Assembly: GCF_022549215.1 (NCBI RefSeq)
Contig: NZ_JAKZFC010000003.1
Coordinates: 186,001 to 250,000 of the forward strand
Direction of reading: 5' to 3'
Origin: Solibacillus palustris
GTDB lineage: Bacteria > Bacillota > Bacilli > Bacillales_A > Planococcaceae
DNA: 64,000 bases
Numbering within the stretch: position 1 is the stretch's first letter; every line of letters starts with the position of its first letter. The notes beneath the pieces are model-generated. The model was not told the origin of the DNA and did no database searches. It was given only the letters and a program-made list of their open reading frames with translations. Shown here piece after piece: positions 1 to 8,539 of this stretch. The translations under genes were made by a program, and so were the position numbers.

Positions 1-686
1 TGGTGACGAACCAATTTTCAAACCATTTTAATGATTTATCCTATTCAAAATTCTAGATAATAATTTTAACGAATCATTTTTAGCGTTCAAAAGCTCATCT
101 GCCAAAATTGATATACAACTTAAATATAAATAAGTGACAAACTGTTGCTAAAGTCCCTTTTTGGCACTTAATAATAAATATGTAGTATATCAAAAACGAC
201 AACGCGGGAATTTGCACTATTTTTCCATTCAGTTTAAAAGTTCCGATGAGAAATGAAAATAGAAAATTGATTGTAACAGCAAGAGAAGATTTTTCTTGGT
301 ATAGTAATGTTGTCGATGTTTGGTATGAGAAACTGTAAGGAACAAGAAATTGTATCCTTACGCGGTTAGTAGCTGATTAGAGGGACGTATAAGGGTGAGA
401 GATTACGCAAAAGGATATTGTTGTAAACTAAAAACCCAAAATTGCAAAGAACCCTTGACCATTCCTAGTGGAAAAGCCAAGGATTGAAAAAATTGAAAGA
501 TCATTGCTAAGCTATTTTTTCATTTTAGTTGTACCGCCGTATATGGTCTATACGTATAGTTGTGTGTGTTCTGAATCATCTACTCAATTACTTTGCTTTA
601 AATAGACTTAGCGCTCTGTTAAGTTCACCAAATAATATTTATAAGATAGTAGAGGTTTGACGTTCCTCTAAAGACGATAATGTTGC
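1..686. other. Gene-poor AT-rich stretch
   Basis: I see no convincing gene here. The only coding hint is a 30-codon reading frame at 246-338 on the plus strand (ending ...VDVWYEKL), with no ribosome binding site. It may be the tail of a decayed gene. The stretch sits on the 3' side of the tRNA-Arg gene, a common integration side for prophages and islands, which would fit decayed accessory DNA. Confidence 0.4.
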
Positions 687-1004
687 TTATCGGATTCCAG
701 TTTGAAACATAGTCAAAATTGCCGCAGCATCGTGCAACTCAATGAAGTTAGATAAATCCAAATTACGTAATAGGTTAAATACGTCATCTTCCGTTGCACC
801 GACTTTGATTGGTTCGTCAATATGGATATTGATATTGCGCCACAACATTTCCTTTAACCAACCGTTATTAAAACACTTACCTAGAAACGCGCAGAAACAC
901 TTCAATCGGACTCGCTTCGTTGTGTCCTTATCGGTCATCAGCGACAACCAATCGTAAATAGCGTCAGCATCAATCGCAAGTAAATATTCTATCTCCGTTT
1001 TCAG
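687..1004 (-). CDS. Small hypothetical protein, overlapping frame with its upstream neighbour
   Basis: I do not recognise the product. The frame is open from about 1046 down to the stop at 687. From a possible CTG at 1004 it gives about 105 residues; a TTG at 947 gives 86. The text before the TTG (KTEIEYLLAIDADAIYDWL) looks like real protein, so the frame probably begins upstream of 947. It overlaps the end of the next upstream gene (970-1176) by at least 35 bases in the +1 frame relative to it. No convincing Shine-Dalgarno sequence precedes any start. Either this is the second half of a gene broken by a frameshift, or the pair is joined by programmed frameshifting. Location next to a tRNA suggests an accessory origin. 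Confidence 0.4.
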   Translation of the reverse strand: MKTEIEYLLAIDADAIYDWLSLMTDKDTTKRVRLKCFCAFLGKCFNNGWLKEMLWRNINIHIDEPIKVGATEDDVFNLLRNLDLSNFIELHDAAAILTMFQTGIR

Positions 1005-1176
1005 TAGTCCGTTCCCGTAGTCCGCTTGCTCGCATTTGACGGATATTTATTTCAAGCGCTTTTTCGATAGTTAGCGCAGATTTAGAATCAATCTTAATAA
1101 CGGTAGAATTAACTCCTTCGTTGAATATTCCGTCTAAATCCGCTTTCACTGTTAAACCGCTTCTTCTTTTTGTCAA
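970..1176 (-). CDS. Small hypothetical protein (68 aa)
   Basis: Unrecognised. The start is a TTG at 1176, chosen because GGGAGG lies ten bases upstream; the longer frame beginning at 1194 would put that site inside the coding region. The N-terminus is basic (TKRRSG), the middle reads like an alternating beta/helix fold, and the stop falls inside the frame of the following small gene. A single-base slip in the overlap would join both into one protein of roughly 165 residues. The two small ORFs lie just 3' of the tRNA-Arg gene, which suggests a leftover of an integrated element. Confidence 0.45.
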   Translation of the reverse strand: MTKRRSGLTVKADLDGIFNEGVNSTVIKIDSKSALTIEKALEINIRQMRASGLRERTTENGDRIFTCD

Positions 1177-1298
1177 CGCAAAAAAACCTCCCAACGTTAG
1201 TTAGAAGGCGTTTCAATTTCGGCAGTTATACTGCTTCATTGACCGCTATAAAACTACGCTAGAAGGTTGATTTGACTCGGTTTATACCGCAATATGTA

Positions 1299-1372
1299 CG
1301 TCCCCAGTAGGATTCGAACCTACGACCGCACGCTTAGAAGGCGTGTGCTCTATCCAGCTGAGCTATAGAGAC
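1299..1372 (-). tRNA. tRNA-Arg (UCU anticodon)
   Basis: The minus strand folds as a complete cloverleaf. The acceptor stem is GTCTCTA paired with TGGGGAC, the anticodon stem is CACGC/GCGTG with loop CTTCTAA (anticodon TCT), and the T arm contains GTTCGAATC with a GTAGG/CCTAC stem. The discriminator base is G and no CCA is encoded. It reads AGA (and AGG) arginine codons. The 3' end faces the gene-poor stretch at 1-1298, consistent with use as an integration site. Confidence 0.95.
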
Positions 1373-1512
1373 AACTGCTTTAATAACATAACTGGTATTA
1401 AAGACAATTTTTATTATAAGTTACAAACAAAAGAAAGTCAACAATCTTTTTTATAAACTATTATGGAAATGAAATAATAGTTCAAAAACTAACTTACTTC
1501 ATACTATGCAAA

Positions 1513-1537
1513 AAGCCTCGAATTTATAACGAGGCCC
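1513..1537 (-). terminator. Intrinsic terminator after ysnB
   Basis: On the minus strand GCCTCG and CGAGGC form a stem around a nine-base loop, followed by TTTTT. It lies just downstream of the phosphodiesterase stop codon and closes the murI-rph-rdgB-ysnB run. Confidence 0.75.
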
Positions 1538-1550
1538 CTCCATTTATTCA

Positions 1551-2051
1551 TTAACGTTCAATAAACATTTGGTCAAATAAATTATTTTTGTCATCATAAC
1601 AATCTAACAAATAATGCGTCGGCGATATGGTTACTGTGACAAATGATTTTTCTTTAATTTGGCGAGGCTTCTTTAAGCTACCCGGATTAATGAAAAAGAT
1701 ACCATCAATATATTCCGCGCCTAAAATATGTGAATGCCCAAAGCACACAATATTCGCACCAAGCTCCTTAGCACGATAGACAAGCTTCATCGGTGAAGAT
1801 TTCACATCATATAAATGGCCATGTGTGACATACACACGCTCACCATTTACATGAATCAAAACTTCATCTAAGTAATTTTGATCATAATCGCAGTTGCCCT
1901 TCACCCGTTCCATGTTTTGCATCGCTGAATGGGAGTACGGTAATTCACTATCGCCACAATGAATCATCTTGTATGCATCTGGATGATAGCTTTTTACACG
2001 TTCAATGATTTCCTCATCACCATGGGTATCACTCATAATTAATAGTTTCAA
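1551..2051 (-). CDS. ysnB: YfcE/YsnB-type metallophosphoesterase
   Basis: Calcineurin-like phosphodiesterase of the YfcE/MJ0936/YsnB family, about 166 residues, the usual size. Metal-binding motifs appear in order: SDTHGD near the N-terminus, HCGDSE, GNCD, THGH and GHSH. Family members hydrolyse phosphodiester model substrates with Mn2+; the physiological substrate is unclear. I prefer the TTG at 2051 (MKLLIMSDTHGD): AAAGGA lies at proper spacing from it, whereas the upstream ATG at 2063 overlaps that site. It is the last gene of the conserved murI-rph-rdgB-ysnB order, 91 bases after rdgB. Confidence 0.9.
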   Translation of the reverse strand: MKLLIMSDTHGDEEIIERVKSYHPDAYKMIHCGDSELPYSHSAMQNMERVKGNCDYDQNYLDEVLIHVNGERVYVTHGHLYDVKSSPMKLVYRAKELGANIVCFGHSHILGAEYIDGIFFINPGSLKKPRQIKEKSFVTVTISPTHYLLDCYDDKNNLFDQMFIER

Positions 2052-2142
2052 TCCAACCCACATCCTTTTCCAGTGGTATACGAATCAGTTTGCCATCAGC
2101 TTAAGAAAATCAATTATTACTTCACAATTGTCTTTTCACCAT

Positions 2143-2736
2143 TTACTTCAGTAATTCCGCTAATTGTAATGCCAATTTACGAATTGCGTTACCGCGGTGT
2201 GAAATGGCACCTTTCTCTTCACCAGAAAGCTCAGCCATATGCTTTTCTAAAGCTGGTACGTAGAAAATTGGATCATAACCAAAGCCGTTTGTTCCTTTTT
2301 TCTCATGGGCGATGATACCTTCACATGTGCCAAATACCGTTTTCGTTTCCATATTTGGACCTGCGATTGCTAATGCACAGCAAAAGCGTGCTGTACGTTC
2401 TTCTTCTTGAACGTTCTTCATATTGGCTAATACTTTTACCATATTAGCCTCGTCGTCATGATCGCCTGCATAGCGTGCTGAATATACGCCTGGCTCCCCA
2501 TTTAATGCGTCGATTGCTAAACCGCTATCGTCAGCGATTACGATTTTGCCAAGTAAATTAGCTAACGTTTCTGCTTTTAATATTGCATTTTCTTCAAATG
2601 TCGTCCCAGTTTCTTCGATTTCTAAATCTGGGGCTACTTCGAACATTGTAACTACTTCATAGCCGAATGGATTAAATAAGGCTTCAAAGTCTTTTGCTTT
2701 GCCTTTGTTTTTTGTGGCGATTACTACTTGCTTCAT
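2143..2736 (-). CDS. rdgB: dITP/XTP pyrophosphatase (RdgB/HAM1)
   Basis: House-cleaning nucleotide pyrophosphatase that hydrolyses dITP, ITP and XTP to monophosphates and keeps deaminated purines out of nucleic acids. The N-terminal substrate loop is ATKNKGKAKD. It is followed by GTTFEENA, the metal/catalytic segment ADDSGLAIDAL, EPGVYSARYAG, the purine pocket TNGFGYDPIF and the closing SHRGNA. At 197 residues it is full length. Its ATG shares one base with the rph stop codon (TAATG), so the two are translationally coupled, as in B. subtilis (ysnA). Confidence 0.96.
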   Translation of the reverse strand: MKQVVIATKNKGKAKDFEALFNPFGYEVVTMFEVAPDLEIEETGTTFEENAILKAETLANLLGKIVIADDSGLAIDALNGEPGVYSARYAGDHDDEANMVKVLANMKNVQEEERTARFCCALAIAGPNMETKTVFGTCEGIIAHEKKGTNGFGYDPIFYVPALEKHMAELSGEEKGAISHRGNAIRKLALQLAELLK

Positions 2737-3488
2737 TATGCTTCCACCTTCCCAATTAGTACTGCTAATTCACCTAGCGCGTCTTTTTGAATATTAATTA
2801 ACTGGGCAATACCCGCTTCACCTAAATCTAATAGCTCGTTTAATTCCGTTCTTGAGAAAGTCGCTTCTTCGCCTGTTCCTTGTAATTCAACAAATTGACC
2901 TGCACCCGTCATAATTACGTTCATATCAACCTCTGCTGTTGAATCTTCATTGTAATTTAAGTCTAATACTGCTCCAATGTTAGCTAATTTCCCAACACTT
3001 GTTGCAGCTAGATAATCAGTTACTGGAAACTTGGCAAATGGTTTTTCAGTGCCCATTTTCGCAATCGCTTGAGTCATTGCTACAAACGCTCCTGTAATTG
3101 ACGCTGTACGCGTGCCTCCGTCTGCCTGAATAACATCGCAGTCAATCCATACTGTTTTTTCACCTAACGCCTCTAAATCAACAACTGCACGTAATGCACG
3201 TCCGATTAAGCGTTGGATTTCCATTGTACGACCTGTTACCTTACCTGCTGAAGATTCTCGGCGTGTACGTTGCTCCGTTGCGCGTGGTAGCATTGAATAT
3301 TCTGCAGTAATCCAGCCTTTACCTTGTCCACGTAAAAAACCTGGTACTTTATCTTCAATAGTTGCAGTGCAAATTACTTTTGTATTCCCAACGGTAATTA
3401 ATACCGAGCCTTCTGGGTGCATTAAATAGTTATTTTCAATTTGAACTGGACGTAATTCCGTCACAGCTCGTAAGTCATGTCTTGTCAT
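2736..3488 (-). CDS. rph: Ribonuclease PH
   Basis: Phosphorolytic 3'-5' exoribonuclease that trims tRNA precursors. The protein (250 aa) shows RNase PH signatures: [13 protein letters not shown], the catalytic-core stretch [28 protein letters not shown], and the phosphate-site/active-site segment [20 protein letters not shown], ending in [11 protein letters not shown]. The start is the ATG at 3488, seven bases after GAGGAGG; an in-frame TTG at 3503 lies upstream of that site. It is coupled to rdgB. In B. subtilis gerM lies between murI and rph; here only a terminator separates them. Confidence 0.96.
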   Translation of the reverse strand: MTRHDLRAVTELRPVQIENNYLMHPEGSVLITVGNTKVICTATIEDKVPGFLRGQGKGWITAEYSMLPRATEQRTRRESSAGKVTGRTMEIQRLIGRALRAVVDLEALGEKTVWIDCDVIQADGGTRTASITGAFVAMTQAIAKMGTEKPFAKFPVTDYLAATSVGKLANIGAVLDLNYNEDSTAEVDMNVIMTGAGQFVELQGTGEEATFSRTELNELLDLGEAGIAQLINIQKDALGELAVLIGKVEA

Positions 3489-3570
3489 GATGGACCTCCT
3501 CAATTTGTTCGCGCACTTATCTTAACATACTTTACTAGCAGCCTAAAGCGAAAATGCAATGCTAATATAG

Positions 3571-3607
3571 AAAAAACCCAAATTAGAGAACACCCTAACC
3601 TGAGTTT
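3571..3607 (-). terminator. Intrinsic terminator after murI
   Basis: On the minus strand a 13-pair stem with G-U pairs (AAACTCAGGTTAG with CTAATTTGGGTTT) ends in a T run directly after the murI stop. It separates murI from rph where gerM would be expected. Confidence 0.75.
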
Positions 3608-3612
3608 GATCA

Positions 3613-4413
3613 TTATTTTTCAAATGAGATTTTACGAATATCTAGAGTCCCCCGCTCTAACCAGCGCTCCGCAATAGAACGAAAAATTGGCACTGATCCA
3701 GAGGCATAAAGGACATGTTGTGGCGGCTCACTGTCCAAACGCAGTTGATCTTTATAGCTTAGTATCGCCTCAACATCTTTTGCCGTTTCTTCAGCACTAG
3801 ATAAAACATGCACATCCTTACCTACTGCTGCCTCAATTTGCTTTTGTAAAATAGGATAATGCGTACAACCTAAAATCACCGTATCAAAACGTTCATTTTC
3901 AATCGGTTTTAACCCTTTTGAAACGAGATCATACGAGAATTGTCCCTCATATTCACCACTTTCTACAAGAGGCACAAATGTTGGACAAGCTAGCGGAATA
4001 ACCGTAGCCTTAGTCGAAAGCGATTTAACAGCTTCCTCATACGCTCCACTTTTTACCGTACCTTCTGTAGCTAACACAACGATTTCATTACGCTTTGTTT
4101 GCTTAATTGCTGCTCGTGCCCCAGCATTAATAACACCTAAAACAGGGAAAGGCATATGCTTTTGTAAGCTTTCTAATGCCACCGCTGTCGCTGTATTGCA
4201 TGCAATAACGAGCATTTTAATATTCATTTTTTCTAGCGCCTTTGCCATTTGCCATGTAAAGTTACGCACTTCTTGTTTCGAGCGTGGCCCATACGGACAA
4301 CGCGCAGTATCACCGATATAATATATTGTTTCATTCGGTAATAGTTCCATTATTGCTTTTGCGACAGTTAACCCGCCGACTCCTGAATCGATTACACCAA
4401 TTGGGGCATTCAC
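3613..4413 (-). CDS. murI: Glutamate racemase
   Basis: Cofactor-independent Asp/Glu racemase producing D-glutamate for peptidoglycan. At 266 residues it has the family size. The two-cysteine mechanism is supported by ACNTATA (Cys near residue 73) and LGCTHYP (Cys near residue 184). DSGVGGL near residue 9 and the phosphate-like pocket GDTARCPYG also fit. It follows a MarR-family gene with a 16-base gap, the same order as ysmB-racE in B. subtilis, so co-transcription is likely. Confidence 0.96.
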   Translation of the reverse strand: MNAPIGVIDSGVGGLTVAKAIMELLPNETIYYIGDTARCPYGPRSKQEVRNFTWQMAKALEKMNIKMLVIACNTATAVALESLQKHMPFPVLGVINAGARAAIKQTKRNEIVVLATEGTVKSGAYEEAVKSLSTKATVIPLACPTFVPLVESGEYEGQFSYDLVSKGLKPIENERFDTVILGCTHYPILQKQIEAAVGKDVHVLSSAEETAKDVEAILSYKDQLRLDSEPPQHVLYASGSVPIFRSIAERWLERGTLDIRKISFEK

Positions 4414-4429
4414 TAGTACCGCCTCTATC

Positions 4430-4882
4430 CTATTTCATTAATAAATGTAGCTTTTGCAAATATTTTAATAATTGCTCGAACTCTACTGTGTCAAATTCAT
4501 CGGTAATATCGCGTAAATAATCTTGACGCTTTACAATTACTTCTTGAATAATGCGTTCACCCTCCGGTAATAGGTGGATGCGCACCACACGACGATCATT
4601 TTCGTCACGAACTCTCTGAACAAGTTCGTTTTTCTCCATTCGGTCGACTAAATCGGTTGTTGTCGAAAATGCTAAATACATTTTAGTCGATAAATCACCA
4701 ATTGTCATATCACCTGACTCTTGCAACCATTGCAATGCAACAAATTGCGGAGGTGTAATAATATAATTGCTTAATATTTCACGGCCTTTTTGCTTTATTA
4801 AGTGAGAAATATATCGTAATTCTTTTTCTAAGATTGCTACAGATTCAGAGCTATGTGTGCTTTGATCTTTCATCGATTTCAT
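4430..4882 (-). CDS. MarR-family transcriptional regulator (YsmB-like)
   Basis: Winged-helix regulator of 150 residues. The recognition region is TIGDLSTKMYLAFSTTTDLVDRMEKNELVQRVRDENDRRVVRIHL, the typical MarR DNA-binding motif plus wing with the DxRR signature, between helical dimerisation segments. Position directly upstream of murI and downstream of gerE matches ysmB of B. subtilis, whose target is not established to my knowledge. Two in-frame ATGs (4882 and 4873) follow GGGGAG; the choice is open. No ligand can be proposed from the sequence. Confidence 0.85.
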   Translation of the reverse strand: MKSMKDQSTHSSESVAILEKELRYISHLIKQKGREILSNYIITPPQFVALQWLQESGDMTIGDLSTKMYLAFSTTTDLVDRMEKNELVQRVRDENDRRVVRIHLLPEGERIIQEVIVKRQDYLRDITDEFDTVEFEQLLKYLQKLHLLMK

Positions 4883-4945
4883 TCACTCCCCGAACGTTTC
4901 ATAATTCTATTTTGATGTTTTTTTCGTAAAATAGCAAGTATCCAT

Positions 4946-5167
4946 TCAGTTTATAGACAATTCTTGCAATCGCAATAACTCAATTAGTGCCTGTGTTCGA
5001 CTGGAAACACCTAATTTTTGAATTGTATTGGAAATATGATTACGTACTGTTTTTTCACTAATACCTAGCTTAGCCGCAATTTCTCGTGTCGAATAGTCTT
5101 CAATTAATAACTCAAAAATTTCTCGTTCTCTTTTTGTTAACAGCGAACGATGCTGCGGACGAGTCAT
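4946..5167 (-). CDS. gerE: Spore germination/coat regulator GerE
   Basis: Small LuxR/FixJ-type helix-turn-helix protein (73 aa) without a receiver domain, the known form of GerE. The DNA-binding core LTKREREIFELLIEDYSTREIAAKLGISEKTVRNHISNTIQKLG spans almost the whole protein. In B. subtilis GerE acts in the late mother cell, activating and repressing sigma-K-dependent coat genes. AGGAGG eight bases upstream of the ATG supports the start, and a consensus-like sigma-K promoter lies just before it. Its position between the thioesterase gene and the MarR gene is conserved. Confidence 0.95.
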   Translation of the reverse strand: MTRPQHRSLLTKREREIFELLIEDYSTREIAAKLGISEKTVRNHISNTIQKLGVSSRTQALIELLRLQELSIN

Positions 5168-5197
5168 TTATGCAACACCCTCCTATCCTCTTCTTTG

Positions 5198-5225
5198 TAC
5201 ATTATGTCACGTGCGAATTAGAGGT
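5198..5225 (-). promoter_or_regulatory. Sigma-K-type promoter of gerE
   Basis: On the minus strand AC (5225-5224), 17 bases, then CATAATGTA (5206-5198) fits the sigma-K pattern AC-N17-CATANNNTA. It lies about 30 bases before the gerE start. gerE is known to be sigma-K-dependent in B. subtilis, so position and sequence agree. Confidence 0.65.
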
Positions 5226-5237
5226 GAGGGCATTTAA

Positions 5238-5681
5238 CTATTTCCCAAGCAATAATTTTTTTTGTTCTTCTAAAAACGGGACACCTTTACCTGTCTCATA
5301 GTTCAATTGAACCAATGTTCCGCGCGCTGTGTAGCAGACATCCCCTTTTTCGTTTTTAACTAAGTAATGTAAATCCATTGAAGTATTGCCGATTGATGCA
5401 GTTTTCACATAAATCGTTAATGTTTCGTCATAAAATACTTGTTTTAAATAATCACACTGAATATCGGCAACAACTAACATATTTTGATTAATTGCTTCAT
5501 TTGAAAGGTCGAATCCAAGTGCTTTATAATATTCCATGCGAGCATATTCTAAGTAGGCAAATACCTTCGTATTGTTAACATGTCCATACATGTCAGTTTC
5601 TGAAAAACGCACCTTTACGGTTGTCGAAAATGTAAATTCTGCTGCCCATTCTTGTGGCTCTTGAATATAAGTTGCTCTCAT
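5238..5681 (-). CDS. Hotdog-fold acyl-CoA thioesterase (YbgC/FadM type)
   Basis: Hotdog-fold thioesterase of 147 residues. The N-terminal part contains VRFSETDMYGHVNNTKVFAYLEYARMEYYKALG: the Asp of the ETDMYGHVNN motif and the following helix are the signature of the 4-hydroxybenzoyl-CoA thioesterase-like group. It likely hydrolyses acyl-CoA in the cytoplasm. The ATG at 5681 follows AGGGGG at seven bases; in-frame starts further upstream lie before that site. It corresponds to ysmA beside gerE in B. subtilis. A palindrome overlapping its promoter resembles a FadR operator, linking it to acyl-CoA metabolism. Confidence 0.85.
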   Translation of the reverse strand: MRATYIQEPQEWAAEFTFSTTVKVRFSETDMYGHVNNTKVFAYLEYARMEYYKALGFDLSNEAINQNMLVVADIQCDYLKQVFYDETLTIYVKTASIGNTSMDLHYLVKNEKGDVCYTARGTLVQLNYETGKGVPFLEEQKKLLLGK

Positions 5682-5720
5682 ATTATTTCCCCCTTTTAAG
5701 TAAAAAAACATCATCCCCCG

Positions 5721-5742
5721 ATAATGAATCTCTATTCATTAT
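5721..5742 (-). promoter_or_regulatory. Palindromic operator overlapping the thioesterase promoter
   Basis: ATAATGAAT and ATTCATTAT form a perfect 9-bp inverted repeat with a 4-base spacer. It overlaps a TATAAT -10 box on the minus strand, ahead of the thioesterase gene. Fourteen of 18 positions agree with the FadR operator consensus TGAATGAMTANTCATTCA. I infer repression by FadR or a similar TetR protein. Confidence 0.5.
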
Positions 5743-5862
5743 AACATAATTTGTCATTTCCTACAGATATGATCATTATGGTTTTACTTAATTATTGTTG
5801 GACTATTGTATTAATGTAAATACAATTAAGATTTTATTACACTAATATCAAATTCCCTAAAA

Positions 5863-5891
5863 AAAGACCTCCACAAATGTGGAGGTCTTTT
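5863..5891 (-). terminator. Intrinsic terminator after sdhB
   Basis: AAAGACCTCCAC, a four-base loop and GTGGAGGTCTTT form a near-perfect stem with A/T runs on both sides, just downstream of the sdhB stop. It can work in either direction. Confidence 0.85.
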
Positions 5892-5903
5892 GAGTTAGTA
5901 TGA

Positions 5904-6680
5904 TTAGTCAACCATGTGGTCAGAACCGAAGAAGTTCTTGAACATTTGAACAGTTGTTGCACGGTTAAGCGCAGCAATTGAAGTTGTTAACGGAATACCT
6001 TTTGGACAAGCAGCTACACAGTTTTGAGAGTTACCGCAGTTAGCAAGACCGCCGTCTCCCATAATTGCTTCTAAACGCTCGTCTTTATTCATTGCACCAG
6101 TTGGATGAGTGTTGAATAAGCGTACTTGTGATAATGGAGCTGGACCAATGAATGAAGCTTTTTCAGACACGTTTGGACATGCTTCCATACATACACCACA
6201 AGTCATACATTTAGATAATTCGTAAGCCCATTGACGTTTGCGCTCTGGCATACGAGGACCTTCACCTAAATCATAAGTACCATCGATTGGAACCCATGCT
6301 TTAACTTTCTTAAGTGCGTTGAACATACGTTCACGGTCAACTTGTAAGTCACGGATGACTGGGAAAGTTTTCATTGGTTCTAAGCGAATTGGTTGAGTTA
6401 ATTTGTCTACTAAAGCAGAACAAGATTGTTGTGGACGTCCGTTGATAACCATTGAACATGCACCACAAACTTCTTCTAGACAGTTCATATCCCAAGCTAC
6501 TGGAGTCGTTTTTTGACCATCAGCAGTTACTGGGTATTTTTGGATATGCATTAAAGCAGAAATTACGTTCATACCTGGGCGGTAAGGAACATCAAACTTC
6601 TCAACGCGTGTAGCACCATTCTCAGAATCTTGACGAACGATTTCTAACTTAACTGTTCTACCAGTATTTACTGTTTCCAT
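5904..6680 (-). CDS. sdhB: Succinate dehydrogenase iron-sulfur subunit
   Basis: SdhB passes electrons from the flavoprotein to the membrane anchor in complex II. Ligands for all three clusters are visible: CLEEVCGACSMVINGRPQQSC for [2Fe-2S], CMTCGVCMEACP for [4Fe-4S], and CGNSQNCVAACPKGIP for [3Fe-4S]. At 258 residues it matches the Bacillus protein. It lies 16 bases after sdhA and ends the sdhCAB operon. Confidence 0.97.
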   Translation of the reverse strand: METVNTGRTVKLEIVRQDSENGATRVEKFDVPYRPGMNVISALMHIQKYPVTADGQKTTPVAWDMNCLEEVCGACSMVINGRPQQSCSALVDKLTQPIRLEPMKTFPVIRDLQVDRERMFNALKKVKAWVPIDGTYDLGEGPRMPERKRQWAYELSKCMTCGVCMEACPNVSEKASFIGPAPLSQVRLFNTHPTGAMNKDERLEAIMGDGGLANCGNSQNCVAACPKGIPLTTSIAALNRATTVQMFKNFFGSDHMVD

Positions 6681-6696
6681 TTTCTAGTTCCCCCTT

Positions 6697-8442
6697 TTAC
6701 GCAGAGTAGTCGCGTTTACGTGGTGGAATTAACGAAACGTCTACTTCTGCATAAGTAATAATTGGCTCGCCCGTAGCTGGATCGAACTTCGCCATAGTTG
6801 TTTTTAAGAATCTTTCATCATCACGTTCAGGGAAATCTGGTTTGTAGTGCGCTCCACGAGATTCGTCACGTAATAATGCACCCTTCGTCATAACTTTTGC
6901 AAGGTATAACATGTTCTTTAACTGACGAGTGAAGTGAGCACCTTGGTTAGACCATTTTTGTGTGTCATTGATGTTGATGTTTTCCCAACGCTCTTGTAAT
7001 TCAGTTAATTTTTTGTACGTTTCTTCTAATTTAGAGTTAACACGTACTACTGTCATGTTATCAGTCATCCACTCACCAAGCTCTTTGTGAAGTAAGTAAG
7101 CGTTTTCTGTACCGTCCATTTTAAGGATAGCTTCCCATTTCTCTTGCTCTTCTTTTTCACGACGTGTGTAGATTTCTTCTGATAAATCTTCCGCGTGGTT
7201 TTTAAGACCTTTGATGTACTTAACAGCATTTGGACCAGCAACCATACCACCGTAAATCGCAGATAATAATGAGTTAGCACCTAATCGGTTTGCACCGTGT
7301 TGTGAGAAGTCACATTCACCAGCAGCGAATAAACCTGGGATTTCAGTCATTTGGTCGTAATCTACCCATAAACCACCCATTGAGTAGTGAACTGCTGGGA
7401 AGATTTTCATTGGTAATTTACGTGGGTCATCACCTACGAATTTTTCGTAGATTTCGATAATACCACCTAACTTAATATCTAATTCATGTGGATCTTTATG
7501 AGATAGGTCAAGGTATACCATGTTCTCACCGTTGATACCTAATTTTTGGTTTACACATACGTCGAAGATTTCACGAGTTGCAATATCACGAGGTACTAAG
7601 TTACCGTAAGCTGGGTATTTCTCTTCTAAGAAGTACCAAGGTTTACCGTCTTTGTAAGTCCAAATACGACCACCTTCACCACGAGCAGATTCTGACATTA
7701 GACGGTTTTTGTCGTCTCCAGGAATTGCTGTTGGGTGAATTTGAATCATTTCACCGTTTGAATAAGAAGCACCTTGTTGATAAACAATTGATGCTGCTGA
7801 ACCAGTGTTGATTACTGAGTTTGTTGTTTTACCGAAGATAATACCAGGGCCACCTGTTGCCATGATTACAGCATCAGAACGGAATGATTTAATTTCTTCA
7901 GTACGTAAATCTTGTGCTACGATACCGCGGCAAACGCCTTCGTCATCCATAACGGCACCAAGGAATTCCCAGTGCTCATATTTTGTAACTAAACCAGCTA
8001 CTTCGTGAGAACGAACTTGCTCGTCTAGTGCGTATAGTAATTGTTGACCAGTTGTTGCACCAGAGAATGCTGTACGGTGCATTAACGTACCGCCGAAACG
8101 ACGGAAGTCAATTAAACCTTCTGGCGTACGGTTGAACATTACACCCATACGGTCCATTAAGTGGATAATTCCAGGGGCTGCATCACACATACCCTTAACT
8201 GGTGGTTGGTTCGCTAAGAAGTCGCCACCGTATACTGTATCGTCAAAGTGGATCCATGGAGAATCCCCTTCACCTTTTGTATTAACTGCTCCGTTAATTC
8301 CGCCTTGCGCACAAACAGAGTGCGAACGTTTAACTGGAACTAACGAGAATAACTCAACTGCAGTACCAACTTCAGCTGCTTTAATCGTAGCCATTAAGCC
8401 GGCAAGACCGCCACCAACGACGATAACTTTACTCTTTGCCAT
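6697..8442 (-). CDS. sdhA: Succinate dehydrogenase flavoprotein subunit
   Basis: Catalytic subunit of complex II, oxidising succinate to fumarate with covalent FAD. GGGLAGLMATIKAAE is the N-terminal dinucleotide fold. RSHSVCAQGGINGA carries the His that binds FAD covalently. HPTAIPGDD and RGEGGRIW form the substrate/capping region, and GLFAAGECDFSQHGANRLGANSLLSA is the C-terminal FAD motif. Length is 581 residues, usual for Bacilli. GAGGAGTGAG eight bases upstream fixes the ATG. It follows sdhC in the same operon. Confidence 0.97.
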   Translation of the reverse strand: MAKSKVIVVGGGLAGLMATIKAAEVGTAVELFSLVPVKRSHSVCAQGGINGAVNTKGEGDSPWIHFDDTVYGGDFLANQPPVKGMCDAAPGIIHLMDRMGVMFNRTPEGLIDFRRFGGTLMHRTAFSGATTGQQLLYALDEQVRSHEVAGLVTKYEHWEFLGAVMDDEGVCRGIVAQDLRTEEIKSFRSDAVIMATGGPGIIFGKTTNSVINTGSAASIVYQQGASYSNGEMIQIHPTAIPGDDKNRLMSESARGEGGRIWTYKDGKPWYFLEEKYPAYGNLVPRDIATREIFDVCVNQKLGINGENMVYLDLSHKDPHELDIKLGGIIEIYEKFVGDDPRKLPMKIFPAVHYSMGGLWVDYDQMTEIPGLFAAGECDFSQHGANRLGANSLLSAIYGGMVAGPNAVKYIKGLKNHAEDLSEEIYTRREKEEQEKWEAILKMDGTENAYLLHKELGEWMTDNMTVVRVNSKLEETYKKLTELQERWENININDTQKWSNQGAHFTRQLKNMLYLAKVMTKGALLRDESRGAHYKPDFPERDDERFLKTTMAKFDPATGEPIITYAEVDVSLIPPRKRDYSA

Positions 8443-8539
8443 GATTATTTCTCACTCCTCATTAATTGCTAATTACTTTTACTCACATTTTCATCCGATA
8501 CTTAGTTCTTAACTATGTATTAGCGTTCAAGTTAAGAAA

